Shown here: positions 1 to 7,164 of the stretch, one piece after another
How the letters are laid out: each line of letters begins with the position of its first letter
Position numbering within the stretch: the stretch's first letter is position 1
Program-made: the position numbers and the translations under genes
From: Armatimonadetes bacterium UBA5829
Lineage (GTDB): Bacteria; Armatimonadota; UBA5829
Direction: 5' to 3'
NCBI GenBank assembly: GCA_002431715.1
Contig: DJHI01000181.1
Coordinates: 1-16,590 of the forward strand
Length of the DNA stretch: 16,590 nt
Notes under the pieces: model-generated
Told to the model about the DNA's origin: nothing
Seen by the model: the letters and a program-made list of their open reading frames with translations, nothing else
The model's database searches: none

Positions 1-1
1 T

Positions 2-520
2 CGCATATATCAGAGGATGGAACTCTCCGGTGAGATCGAGCGTGGATACTTCGTTGAGGGTATGAGCGGAGCACAGTTCGGCCTGCCGGAAGCGGTGGAC
101 GATTTAATGAACCGCACAAGGATCGGTCGAAACTTTTCCGATGAGATACCGGCAGTATTGCTTAGTGCTTGCGACCCCGCTTATTTATTCTCATCCACAG
201 GCCCGTTCGATTCAAGATTCGGCAAGCTCACTAGATTACCATCAAATTATGCAATCATTCTTGACGGATTGCCCGCCGCCACAATAGAACTTGGTTCAAA
301 AACTCTCAGGCTGAGAAATGATTTAGGTAAAGAAGAGATGGCAAAAGCCCTATCCGCCCTCACACATCTGGTCGACAGCCCCTGGCCAGTGCGGCCTTAC
401 CGAAAAGTGCAGGTATCTCAAATCGGAGACGAACCTATCATCGGAAGCGGAATCGAAGACATGCTGCAGCCTATCGGGTTTGAAAAAGAGACCAACCGAA
501 TGGTGTTGTGGAGTAAATAG
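2..520 (+). CDS. lhr: Lhr-like DEAD/DEAH-box helicase, C-terminal fragment (5' end outside window)
   Basis: The reading frame is already open at base 2 and reads RIYQRMELSGEIERGYFVEG, so the ATG at 17 is internal and the gene starts upstream of the window. About 172 C-terminal residues are visible. The pattern of a basic/acidic ELSGEIERGYFVEG strand, then SGAQFGLPEAVDDL, then an LSACDP motif, then a strand like NYAIILDGLPAATIE, is what I know from the C-terminal winged-helix/DEAD-H-associated region of large Lhr-type ATP-dependent helicases (about 1,400-1,500 residues when whole). These are DNA-repair-associated 3'-5' helicases. The helicase motor lies outside the window, so no ATPase motif can be checked. 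The downstream genes are all polysaccharide genes, so this looks like the chromosomal flank of the cluster rather than part of it. The family call is by remembered pattern. Confidence 0.8.
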   Translation, partial: RIYQRMELSGEIERGYFVEGMSGAQFGLPEAVDDLMNRTRIGRNFSDEIPAVLLSACDPAYLFSSTGPFDSRFGKLTRLPSNYAIILDGLPAATIELGSKTLRLRNDLGKEEMAKALSALTHLVDSPWPVRPYRKVQVSQIGDEPIIGSGIEDMLQPIGFEKETNRMVLWSK

Positions 521-675
521 ATGCAGTAGTAGTTTCCTTGCCAGAGGAGCAGTCACTCTTCTTAGAAAAGGTGTCAGGCGATATTGTTGAATTAAAGCGC
601 TTACCTACCCGAGTGACTCAGATATCCGATTTCCAGAAAGGAATGGATATTGAAGGGGAATCTTTGGAAGCATAA
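517..675 (+). pseudogene. Start-less 52-codon open stretch after lhr, possible gene remnant
   Basis: A frame overlapping the lhr stop stays open for 52 codons to a TAA at 673. It reads like a real protein tail (for example SLPEEQSLFLEKVSGDIVEL, then KRLPTRVTQISDF). It has no ATG near its beginning, and the only early candidate, TTG at 538, has no SD upstream. I do not recognise a family. It may be the 3' remnant of a gene lost when the cluster was inserted, or a chance open frame. Confidence 0.2.
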
Positions 676-730
676 ATACGTAGCTAGTATATGATGATGT
701 CAACTTATTTAATGCGAAATCTATTCGTCC

Positions 731-757
731 TTGTTTTGGAATGCAGTATGGTATAAT
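731..757 (+). promoter_or_regulatory. Candidate sigma70-type promoter for the cluster (extended -10)
   Basis: A perfect TATAAT at 752-757 is preceded by TGG, giving an extended -10 (TGnTATAAT, 749-757). The -35 candidate TTGTTT at 731-736 is weak and the 15-base spacer is short, but an extended -10 can compensate. Transcription would start near 764, roughly 180 bases ahead of gmd, with the inverted repeat just downstream in the leader. Confidence 0.45.
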
Positions 758-766
758 TACTTGGGT

Positions 767-804
767 TTGTCAAGTCTTAGGTGAACTATTTCAGAGCTTG
801 ACAA
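767..804. repeat. 8-bp perfect inverted repeat in the gmd leader
   Basis: TTGTCAAG at 767-774 and its exact reverse complement CTTGACAA at 797-804 flank a 22-base loop. Outside these arms, TTGGG (761-765) can pair with CCCAA (822-826), and CTTAGGTG (776-783) can alternatively pair with CACTTAAG (814-821) through one G-U. The region could form competing RNA stems or be a protein-binding site. No U-tract follows, so it is not an obvious terminator. Confidence 0.35.
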
Positions 805-871
805 TATCTTTTACACTTAAGCCCAACGGAGCGAGAATTTCGAGGTAAAACAGCATCCAAGGTCGTCGCTG

Positions 872-888
872 ACTTAATTAAGTATACT
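872..888. promoter_or_regulatory. Overlapping AT-rich palindromes upstream of gmd
   Basis: ACTTAATTAAGT (872-883) is a perfect 12-bp palindrome and overlaps the 8-bp palindrome AGTATACT (881-888). The second contains TATACT, a possible -10 without a convincing -35. A dimeric regulator could bind here, but AT-rich palindromes also arise by chance. Confidence 0.2.
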
Positions 889-932
889 GCTCAGGAAAGC
901 TTCTTTTTCCACATTCTTGACTCACCTTTTAT

Positions 933-937
933 GGAGG
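933..937 (+). promoter_or_regulatory. Ribosome binding site that places the gmd start at TTG 943
   Basis: GGAGG lies five bases before TTG 943. The upstream in-frame ATG at 931 has no SD of its own, and its bases run straight into this GGAGG. This favours TTG 943 as the true start, and the protein then begins close to the usual Gmd N-terminus. Confidence 0.7.
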
Positions 938-942
938 AAAAT

Positions 943-1986
943 TTGTCTAGATCTGCATTAATAACAGGCATTACAGGTCAAGATGGCTCATACCTTGCCG
1001 AATTGCTTGTCTCAAAAAGTTATGAGGTACACGGTCTCATTCGTCGCGCCAGTACATTCAACACAGAACGAATCGACCATCTTTATGGAGACCCTCACTT
1101 GTCAGGTGTACCAATTCGTCTGCATTATGGGGACCTTTCAGACGGTACCGGGCTTAGGCGTGTGCTGGAGTTAGTTAAGCCGGACGAAGTATATAATCTA
1201 GGTGCTCAATCGCATGTGCGAGTATCTTTTGATCAGCCTGAGTATACTGCAGACGTAGTCGCCACGGGCACCCTCCGTTTGCTTGAAGCCCTGCGTGATT
1301 ATATCGCAACATCCGGTAAACAAGTCAGATTTTACCAGGCGGGATCATCTGAGATGTTTGGTGCTGCACTTCCCCCTCAAAACGAGAAGACTCCTTTTCA
1401 CCCACGCAGTCCTTATGCTGTAAGTAAAGTAGCCGCACACTACTTTGTTCAAAATTACAGAGAAGCCTACGGTATGTTCTTGTGTAACGGTATTCTGTTC
1501 AATCACGAATCACCTAGGCGAGGCGAAACTTTCGTAACACGTAAGATCACTAGAGCACTGGGGCGCATTAAACTTGGTTTGCAAGAAAAACTCTACCTAG
1601 GCAATCTTGAAGCCAAACGTGACTGGGGCTTTGCAGGTGATTATGTGCAGGCAATGTGGCTGATGCTTCAACAAGATCAACCAGACGATTATGTTGTTTC
1701 AACAGGTGAATCATATTCTGTTCGAGATTTTCTGGAAAGTGCTTTTAATTACGTTGATCTAAAATGGCAAGACTATGTTGAAATAGACAAGCGGTATTTC
1801 CGCCCATCTGAGGTTGATTTCTTGATGGGTGATTCCTCGAAAGCTCGCCAAAAACTCGGCTGGAAACCGTGCGTAAACTTTGACAGCCTACTAAAAATGA
1901 TGGTGGACCATGATCTTGAACTAGCCAAAAGAGAAAAAACACTTATAAATGCAGGGCATAAAGTAATTTGCGGAGGCCGATGGTAA
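943..1986 (+). CDS. gmd: GDP-mannose 4,6-dehydratase
   Basis: Converts GDP-D-mannose to GDP-4-keto-6-deoxy-D-mannose in the cytoplasm, the first step to GDP-L-fucose. From TTG 943 it is 347 residues, near the usual size for Gmd. It is an extended short-chain dehydrogenase: the Rossmann glycines are G9-x2-G12-x2-G15 (GITGQDG), an SSE triplet lies at 135-137, and the catalytic YxxxK pair is Y158/K162. The [16 protein letters not shown] block is the classic Gmd signature around the sugar-nucleotide site. Starting at ATG 931 would add four residues, but the SD at 933-937 supports TTG. The stop TAA overlaps the ATG of the next gene by one base, so the two are translationally coupled. A promoter candidate lies upstream at 731-757. 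No oddities were seen. The function is close to certain from the signature blocks. Confidence 0.95.
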   Translation: MSRSALITGITGQDGSYLAELLVSKSYEVHGLIRRASTFNTERIDHLYGDPHLSGVPIRLHYGDLSDGTGLRRVLELVKPDEVYNLGAQSHVRVSFDQPEYTADVVATGTLRLLEALRDYIATSGKQVRFYQAGSSEMFGAALPPQNEKTPFHPRSPYAVSKVAAHYFVQNYREAYGMFLCNGILFNHESPRRGETFVTRKITRALGRIKLGLQEKLYLGNLEAKRDWGFAGDYVQAMWLMLQQDQPDDYVVSTGESYSVRDFLESAFNYVDLKWQDYVEIDKRYFRPSEVDFLMGDSSKARQKLGWKPCVNFDSLLKMMVDHDLELAKREKTLINAGHKVICGGRW

Positions 1987-2915
1987 TGGAAAAAGAGAGT
2001 CTAGTTTATCTTGCAGGACATATCGGCTTGGTCGGAAGTGCAATATTAAGGAACCTGAAATCCTCCGGTTATAGCAACATCATAACTCGTACAATCGATG
2101 AGCTTGATTTGAGAGATCAATCTGCTGTAAATGCCTTTTTTGCTAAACATAAACCTGAATATGTGTTTTTAGCGGCTGCGAAAGTTGGCGGCATCCTTGC
2201 AAACAATACCTATCCGGCAGAGTTTATTGCTGATAACACAATGATAGAAGTCAATATAATTAACGCGGCCTGGAAAAACGGCGTAAAAAAGATGCTGTTC
2301 TTGGGCTCATCCTGTATTTATCCCAAAATGGCATTACAACCAATAAAAGAAGAATACCTGATGACAGGCCCACTGGAACCTACTAACGAATGGTATGCCA
2401 TGGCCAAGATATTGGGTATCAAGATGTGCCAAGCTTATCATAAGCAATACGGATTCAACGCAATCAGTTTGATGCCCACTAATCTTTATGGTCCTGGAGA
2501 TAATTTTCACCCTGAGAACTCGCATGTGATGCCGGCATTAATTAGACGATTCCATGAAGCTAAACTGGCTGGTTTGGAAAAAGTAACTGTGTGGGGAACT
2601 GGAACACCCAAGCGCGAGTTTTTGTATGTGGATGATTTAGCGGCTGCCACAGTATTCTTGATGAATAACTATGACGACCCTGAAATAATAAATGTGGGCG
2701 TGGGCAAAGACCAAACCATTTGTGAAATTGCAGAACTGGTCAAGGAAGTAGTAGGGTACGAAGGTGATCTGGAGTGGGATACAACAAAGCCTGACGGCAC
2801 ACCTCGCAAACTGCTTGATGTCTCTAAACTTTTCAGCCTAGGCTGGAAACCGAGCGTTCCATTACGCGAGGGGCTGGAGAACACATATAAATGGTATGTG
2901 AAAAATCGAGCATAA
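1986..2915 (+). CDS. fcl: GDP-L-fucose synthase (GDP-4-keto-6-deoxy-mannose 3,5-epimerase/4-reductase)
   Basis: Takes the Gmd product through two epimerisations and an NADPH-dependent reduction to GDP-L-fucose. I chose ATG 1986 because GGAGG at 1972-1976 sits nine bases upstream and the start overlaps the gmd stop as TAATG. Earlier in-frame TTG 1968 and ATG 1980 lie ahead of or too near that SD. The product is 309 residues, slightly short but normal. Visible are the nucleotide-binding GHIGLVG at 11-17, the LGSSCIYP strand carrying the catalytic serine, the YxxxK pair Y137/K141 in NEWYAMAK, and the conserved [20 protein letters not shown] block. One difference is Ile13 where most bacterial homologues have Arg (GHRG). 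The gene pairs with gmd as a two-gene GDP-fucose module. A 212-base gap separates it from the next gene. Confidence 0.93.
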   Translation: MEKESLVYLAGHIGLVGSAILRNLKSSGYSNIITRTIDELDLRDQSAVNAFFAKHKPEYVFLAAAKVGGILANNTYPAEFIADNTMIEVNIINAAWKNGVKKMLFLGSSCIYPKMALQPIKEEYLMTGPLEPTNEWYAMAKILGIKMCQAYHKQYGFNAISLMPTNLYGPGDNFHPENSHVMPALIRRFHEAKLAGLEKVTVWGTGTPKREFLYVDDLAAATVFLMNNYDDPEIINVGVGKDQTICEIAELVKEVVGYEGDLEWDTTKPDGTPRKLLDVSKLFSLGWKPSVPLREGLENTYKWYVKNRA

Positions 2916-3090
2916 CACATTAAGCTTGCATAACTGCAATCTATGCTCCTCAGGCAGGGAACGTCTTACTACTATCACCATAATGTTTCAGCTTGTATGG
3001 GAACCTTGCTGAAATTCATTACGTATGCTGGTGTAGGGTTTTATTATCTCACTCTCCTGGCGAGCTGATTTTACCGATAACAAAATGAGT

Positions 3091-3107
3091 GACTTCTATG
3101 AGAAGTC
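3091..3107 (+). promoter_or_regulatory. 7-bp hairpin just ahead of the wbpA ribosome binding site
   Basis: GACTTCT (3091-3097) and AGAAGTC (3101-3107) are exact reverse complements around a three-base ATG loop. The stem ends five bases before the G-rich SD at 3112-3119. It lies in what would be coding sequence if GTG 3089 or ATG 3098 were the start, which supports the later TTG start. No U-tract follows, so it is more likely a leader structure than a terminator. The rest of 2916-3127 holds no gene. TATTAT at 3042-3047 is a weak -10 candidate without a good -35. Confidence 0.35.
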
Positions 3108-3111
3108 TCTC

Positions 3112-3119
3112 AAGGGGGG
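3112..3119 (+). promoter_or_regulatory. Ribosome binding site that places the wbpA start at TTG 3128
   Basis: AAGGGGGG ends eight bases before TTG 3128 and can pair with the anti-SD through one G-U. ATG 3098 and GTG 3089 lie upstream without such a site. Starting at 3128 gives an N-terminus of the usual family length. Confidence 0.6.
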
Positions 3120-3127
3120 TTCGGATT

Positions 3128-4435
3128 TTGAAGCAGAACTTGATAGGCAAAATTTTAGCCCATACTGCGCGCGTCTGCGTGGTAGGGTTGGGATATGTTG
3201 GATTACCATTTGCTGTAGAGGCAGCCAAAGCCGGATTTACAGTCGTTGGTGTTGATAGAAAACAAAGCCGTGTGGATATGGTGAACCGCGGCAAGAATTA
3301 CATATCCGATGTCAAAGAGACTGAACTCAAAGAAGCTGTTGATAAAGATCTAATATCTGCTGTTACCAGTTTTGAGGAGGCAGGTGACCCCGATATTCTG
3401 GTTATTGCCGTACCCACACCTTTGACGCAAAACCTCACCCCCGATCTGCAGTATGTTGAAAATGTCACTCGAAAATTTGTCAATCATGTTCGACCTGGAC
3501 AATTGATCAGTTTGGAATCAACTACATATCCTGGTACCTCTGAAGAGATCATCAAGCCTATATTAGAAAGTAGCGGTTATCTAGTAGGAAGAGATTTTTT
3601 TCTCGCTCACTCACCTGAACGAGTGGATCCGGGAAACAGGCAATTCTCCACGAAGAATACGAACAAAATCGTAGGTGGGGTTGGACCGGATTCATTAGAA
3701 GTTGCACTAGCTTTTTATTCTCAGACTATTGAGCATGTCGTACCAGTATCAAGCGCAAAAGCTGCTGAGCTGGTAAAGGTTTATGAAAATACATTCAGAG
3801 CAGTTAATATTGCTCTAGTTAATGAACTTGCACTGCTTTGTGATCGTTTGGATCTAAATGTTTGGGAAGTATTGGACGCTGCTTTCACAAAACCATTTGG
3901 AATCATGGCATTTTATCCAGGGCCAGGTGTAGGAGGCCATTGTATCCCATTGGATCCTCATTACCTTGAATGGAAGGCCAAAGAAGTCAATTTCAATACT
4001 CATTTCATAGCACTTGCAGGCGAGATTAATCGACAGATGCCTGAATATGTCAGACAACGAGTATGGCGTACCCTGAATATTTTGGGAATTGCACCCTCTA
4101 GGTCGAAGATTTTGGTTATGGGCGTCGCATATAAGAAGAACATTGATGACTGCAGAGAATCCCCGGCATTGAAGATCATTGAACTACTGATTTCGGACGG
4201 GATAGATGTCAGCTATCACGACCCCTATGTAAACGCGCTCCAATATAACAAATTGGATATGAAGTCGGTGCCTTGTACCAAGGAAGTAATTAGCCACCAA
4301 GATTTGGTGATTATCCTCACTGACCACAGCGATATCGATTACGACTTCCTTGTCCAGCATGCAAAACATGTACTTGACACACGTAACGTCACTCGCAAGG
4401 TCACTAGTAACCGTGAAAGGATTACACTTCTATGA
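3128..4435 (+). CDS. wbpA: UDP-N-acetyl-D-glucosamine 6-dehydrogenase (WbpA type)
   Basis: Oxidises C6 of UDP-GlcNAc in two NAD-dependent steps to the uronic acid, the entry step of the diacetamido-mannuronate route. From TTG 3128 it has 435 residues, right for the family. It shows the N-terminal Rossmann motif VVGLGYVGLP with G20/G22/G25, then STTYPGTSEE, the HSPERVDPGN block, the VKVYENTFRAVNIALVNE helix, and the active-site cysteine C272 in GVGGHCIPLDPHY. The C-terminal UDP-binding domain contains GVAYKKNIDDCRESPALKI. All are standard for the UDP-glucose/GDP-mannose dehydrogenase family, and HSPERVDPGN with HCIPLDPHY points to the N-acetylhexosamine branch rather than UDP-glucose. UDP-ManNAc dehydrogenase (WecC) is the main alternative, but the wbpB-D-E neighbours and a wbpI-type gene support WbpA. 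The stop overlaps the next start as ATGA. Confidence 0.87.
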   Translation: MKQNLIGKILAHTARVCVVGLGYVGLPFAVEAAKAGFTVVGVDRKQSRVDMVNRGKNYISDVKETELKEAVDKDLISAVTSFEEAGDPDILVIAVPTPLTQNLTPDLQYVENVTRKFVNHVRPGQLISLESTTYPGTSEEIIKPILESSGYLVGRDFFLAHSPERVDPGNRQFSTKNTNKIVGGVGPDSLEVALAFYSQTIEHVVPVSSAKAAELVKVYENTFRAVNIALVNELALLCDRLDLNVWEVLDAAFTKPFGIMAFYPGPGVGGHCIPLDPHYLEWKAKEVNFNTHFIALAGEINRQMPEYVRQRVWRTLNILGIAPSRSKILVMGVAYKKNIDDCRESPALKIIELLISDGIDVSYHDPYVNALQYNKLDMKSVPCTKEVISHQDLVIILTDHSDIDYDFLVQHAKHVLDTRNVTRKVTSNRERITLL

Positions 4436-5370
4436 AAGTAGCAGTCTTTGGAGCCGGGGCATGGGGGAAAAACCACATAAAGACACTCAATTCTCTGGAC
4501 GCATTGGGTGCAATAGTGGAGGTAAATCCATCAGCAAGAAACGATATCACCAAAATATATACTGACGTACCGGTCTTTGAAAGTGTTGATGAAATCATAA
4601 AAAGTGATATACCGGCTGCGGTTATTGCAACAACGGCAACCACTCATTTTGACATCGCTAAAAAGCTGCTGTTGGCTGGAAAAGATGTATTCGTAGAAAA
4701 GCCAATGACACTCAATGTGCTAGATGCAGAGGAATTGGTAGATTTGGCAGAAACAAATGGTCGGATATTGATGGTCGGCCATCTCCTGCTTCACCAACCT
4801 GCTATTCAATGGCTACGGCGAGCGCTGATTTCAGATATTATAGGCAAACTACACTCAATTCACCAACACAGATTGGGATTGGGAAGAGCGCGAACGGCTG
4901 AGAATGTACTGTGGAGCCTTGGGGTTCACGATGTTGCTGTTGTGCTTTATCTTATCGGACGGCGGCCTATAAATTTGGAAGTACATGGCCATAGAATACT
5001 CCAAACAAACGTCGAAGATGACATATATCTGCACTTGATTTTCCCCGATGGAGTTTATTCCCATCTTCATTGCTCTTGGTTATGGCCTCGGAAGGATCGT
5101 GGAATGGTCATAGTAGGTACAACCGGCATGCTGGAGTATAATGAGGTTGATCAGGTAGTCACCCTCCATAAGAAACGAATCGATCAGGAACTAAAGAATG
5201 TAGATGATGGTTGTGAGGTCGTCTTTGAGGGAAGTGGCGAGCCGCTGAAGCTGGAACTGCAGCATTTTATTGAATGTGTCGAGAAGCGCAAGGCTCCTAT
5301 TTCAGATGGAAGAAGTGGGCTTGAAGTAATGCAGGTAATGCAGCAAACAGTAAGGAGGATGACCCTGTGA
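4432..5370 (+). CDS. wbpB: UDP-N-acetyl-glucosaminuronate 3-dehydrogenase, Gfo/Idh/MocA family (WbpB/WlbA type)
   Basis: Expected to oxidise C3 of UDP-GlcNAcA to the 3-keto sugar, the substrate of the aminotransferase encoded two genes downstream. In characterised WbpB/WbpE pairs, 2-oxoglutarate from the aminotransferase recycles the NADH. The 312-residue protein is of WbpB size. It has an N-terminal Rossmann motif GAGAWG (G7/G9/G12) and the family's catalytic EKP (E89-K90-P91) in [21 protein letters not shown] conserved histidine, H166, sits in the active-site helix [13 protein letters not shown]. The C-terminal half is the usual mixed alpha/beta sugar-binding domain. It overlaps wbpA by four bases (ATGA) and wbpD by four bases (GTGA). 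Gfo/Idh/MocA proteins are functionally diverse, so the specific reaction rests mainly on the gene set around it. Confidence 0.85.
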   Translation: MKVAVFGAGAWGKNHIKTLNSLDALGAIVEVNPSARNDITKIYTDVPVFESVDEIIKSDIPAAVIATTATTHFDIAKKLLLAGKDVFVEKPMTLNVLDAEELVDLAETNGRILMVGHLLLHQPAIQWLRRALISDIIGKLHSIHQHRLGLGRARTAENVLWSLGVHDVAVVLYLIGRRPINLEVHGHRILQTNVEDDIYLHLIFPDGVYSHLHCSWLWPRKDRGMVIVGTTGMLEYNEVDQVVTLHKKRIDQELKNVDDGCEVVFEGSGEPLKLELQHFIECVEKRKAPISDGRSGLEVMQVMQQTVRRMTL

Positions 5371-5954
5371 GCGAAGAATTCTTTAAGCATGAATCCGCAT
5401 ATGTTGATGAAGGAGCGAAAGTTGGCAAAGGCACAAAAATATGGCATTTTTGCCATATTATGTCAGGTGCTGAGATAGGCGAAGGATGCATTCTTGGCCA
5501 AAACGTGGTCGTCTCTCCGAATGTAAAAATAGGCAACAAATGCAAAATCCAAAACAATGTCTCAGTCTATGAAGGGGTCGTTTTGGAAGATTATGTCTTT
5601 TGTGGACCAAGCATGGTTTTCACAAATGTGATTACCCCAAGAAGTGAATACCCCAGGGCCACAAGCGAACATTATCACCCAACATTAGTAAAACGTGGAG
5701 CAAGCATCGGAGCAAATGCTACCATTCGCTGTGGCGTAACATTACATGAATGCGCATTCGTTGCAGCCGGCGCTGTGGTAACCAAGGATGTCCCCAGTTA
5801 TGCTATTGTTGCAGGCGTCCCGGCAAAAATAATCGGCTGGATGGGCGCTTATGGCGATGTTCTGGATTTTTCCAACTCTGATACTTTCACCGACTCGGTC
5901 GGACATACATATCAGAAAGTCAGTGATACTGAAGTAATCAAAAAAAGTGATTAA
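5367..5954 (+). CDS. wbpD: UDP-2-acetamido-3-amino-2,3-dideoxy-glucuronate N-acetyltransferase (WbpD/WlbB type)
   Basis: Acetylates the 3-amino group made by the WbpE-type aminotransferase, using acetyl-CoA, to give UDP-GlcNAc(3NAc)A. The 195-residue product is a left-handed beta-helix protein: hexapeptide repeats run from about residue 12 to 155, as in [20 protein letters not shown]. Family landmarks are the [12 protein letters not shown] loop, the [20 protein letters not shown] rungs and the C-terminal [12 protein letters not shown] seal, which match what I know of WbpD/WlbB. The GTG start at 5367 is fixed by a perfect AGGAGG at 5353-5358, eight bases upstream. The stop-start overlap with wbpB (GTGA) implies coupled translation. 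The tail after GWM is longer than the minimum for the fold, ending with about 30 polar residues. Confidence 0.88.
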   Translation: MSEEFFKHESAYVDEGAKVGKGTKIWHFCHIMSGAEIGEGCILGQNVVVSPNVKIGNKCKIQNNVSVYEGVVLEDYVFCGPSMVFTNVITPRSEYPRATSEHYHPTLVKRGASIGANATIRCGVTLHECAFVAAGAVVTKDVPSYAIVAGVPAKIIGWMGAYGDVLDFSNSDTFTDSVGHTYQKVSDTEVIKKSD

Positions 5955-5971
5955 GTCGAGGATAAACAAAA

Positions 5972-7078
5972 ATGGCTAACAAGATACCTCTTTTGGATAC
6001 ATATCCGGAAATTGAATCCATCTGGGATGATCTCACTGCTAAAATTCAGGAGGTCCTGAAGAAGGGCCAATTTATTATGGGTCCAAACGTAAAGGAATTC
6101 GAGGCTGAAATGGCCTCTTACCTTGGCGTCAAGCATGCAATAGCTTGCAATTCAGGTACTGATGCGCTTGTGATGGGCGTACAAGCTATGGGGATCGGAC
6201 CAGGGGATGAAGTAATCACTACTCCATTTACATTTTTTGCTACAACAGAATCATTCGGACACTTTGGCGCGGTTCCAGTGTTTGTTGATATCGACCCTAA
6301 TACGTTCAACCTTGATGTAGCGCAGGTTGAAAAAAAGATAACCTCCAAGACCAAGCTTATTATTCCCGTTCACCTTTATGGACATGCAGTTGATATGGAC
6401 CCGTTGGTAGAGATTGCAAAAAAACACGGAATCAAGATTCTCGAAGACTGCGCTCAGGCATTCGGATGTGAATACAAAGGCAGGAAGGTAACATCAATCG
6501 GTGATGGTGGTGCACTTTCATTCTTCCCCTCGAAAAATATGGGGGCATGCGGCGATGGTGGAATGTTTGTCTCTAACAATGATGAGATTGCTGCTGAGGT
6601 TCGCAGACTGAGAGTTCATGGAACTGCAAAAAAATATTTTAACGAAGTAATAGGATATAACTCTAGGCTTGATGAAATCCAAGCTGCAATACTCAGAGTA
6701 AAACTACCTCACATCGATGAATGGAACGAGGGTCGCAGAAAGGTGGCAGCACGCTATAACCAGATGTTGAAAAATGTGCATGTAATTACACCATATGAAG
6801 CTGCCTATACAAAGCATGTATATCATCAGTATACAATCCGTATTGAAGGCGGCAAACGCGATTTGGTACAGGCAAAACTATCAGAAAATGGAATAGGGAC
6901 CTTCGTCTACTACCCCGTAAGTGTTGATAAACTGCCAGTATATTCGGGACTGAAATTTGATAAGTTGCCCAACTCTGACATCTGCACTACCCAGGCATTA
7001 AGCCTCCCAATTTGGCCTAAGATGACTGAAGACATTCAAGAGGTTGTTGTAAACTCATTAAAGAATGCATTGTTATAG
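5972..7078 (+). CDS. wbpE: UDP-2-acetamido-2-deoxy-3-oxo-glucuronate aminotransferase, DegT/DnrJ/EryC1 family (WbpE type)
   Basis: A pyridoxal-phosphate sugar aminotransferase expected to put an amino group on C3 of the keto sugar made by WbpB, with glutamate as donor. The 368-residue length is typical. PLP landmarks are SGTDAL near residue 62, D159 in ILEDCAQAFG (contacts the pyridine nitrogen) with Q162, and the Schiff-base lysine K188 in FFPSKNMGACGDGG, followed by the RVHG...YNSRLDEIQAAIL block. ATG 5972 follows wbpD by 17 bases, with GAGG at 5958-5961. DegT family members vary in substrate, but position next to wbpA-B-D makes the WbpE role most likely. After this gene there is an 86-base gap, so it may end one transcription unit. 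Confidence 0.88.
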   Translation: MANKIPLLDTYPEIESIWDDLTAKIQEVLKKGQFIMGPNVKEFEAEMASYLGVKHAIACNSGTDALVMGVQAMGIGPGDEVITTPFTFFATTESFGHFGAVPVFVDIDPNTFNLDVAQVEKKITSKTKLIIPVHLYGHAVDMDPLVEIAKKHGIKILEDCAQAFGCEYKGRKVTSIGDGGALSFFPSKNMGACGDGGMFVSNNDEIAAEVRRLRVHGTAKKYFNEVIGYNSRLDEIQAAILRVKLPHIDEWNEGRRKVAARYNQMLKNVHVITPYEAAYTKHVYHQYTIRIEGGKRDLVQAKLSENGIGTFVYYPVSVDKLPVYSGLKFDKLPNSDICTTQALSLPIWPKMTEDIQEVVVNSLKNALL

Positions 7079-7119
7079 AAAGTCTTTGGCAGAATTTATT
7101 TCATCAGTGCAAATTGACT

Positions 7120-7128
7120 TGTGATAAT
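7120..7128 (+). promoter_or_regulatory. Weak extended -10 promoter candidate before the exosortase gene
   Basis: TGTGATAAT (7120-7128) is a TGn-extended -10 with five of six consensus bases. No good -35 is present 17 bases upstream (TTCATC at 7100). A TTGACT at 7114 is too close to serve as its -35. This is the largest gap between 3128 and the end of the GT2 gene, so an internal promoter is plausible but unproven. Confidence 0.22.
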
Positions 7129-7164
7129 GATAATACATTTAGCGTGCAAATGGAGCTATAACAT

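Larger units (their letters stand above)
676..942. other. Non-coding region upstream of gmd
   Basis: No gene was found here. It contains the extended -10 promoter candidate at 731-757, the inverted repeat at 767-804 and the overlapping palindromes at 872-888. The gmd frame stays open upstream from 802 but has no ATG, GTG or TTG codon before 931, so I treat it as untranslated. Confidence 0.6.

Noticed and set aside
798..803. Perfect TTGACA as a -35 element for gmd
   Set aside because: No -10-like hexamer lies 16-18 bases downstream (the bases there are GC-rich), and the hexamer is explained as part of the inverted repeat.
802..930. Upstream in-frame extension of gmd
   Set aside because: The frame is open but has no ATG, GTG or TTG before 931, and the Gmd family begins at about residue 1 of the TTG 943 start.
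2926..2939. Possible terminator after fcl (TTGCA / TGCAA stem)
   Set aside because: The stem is only five pairs and no U-tract follows.
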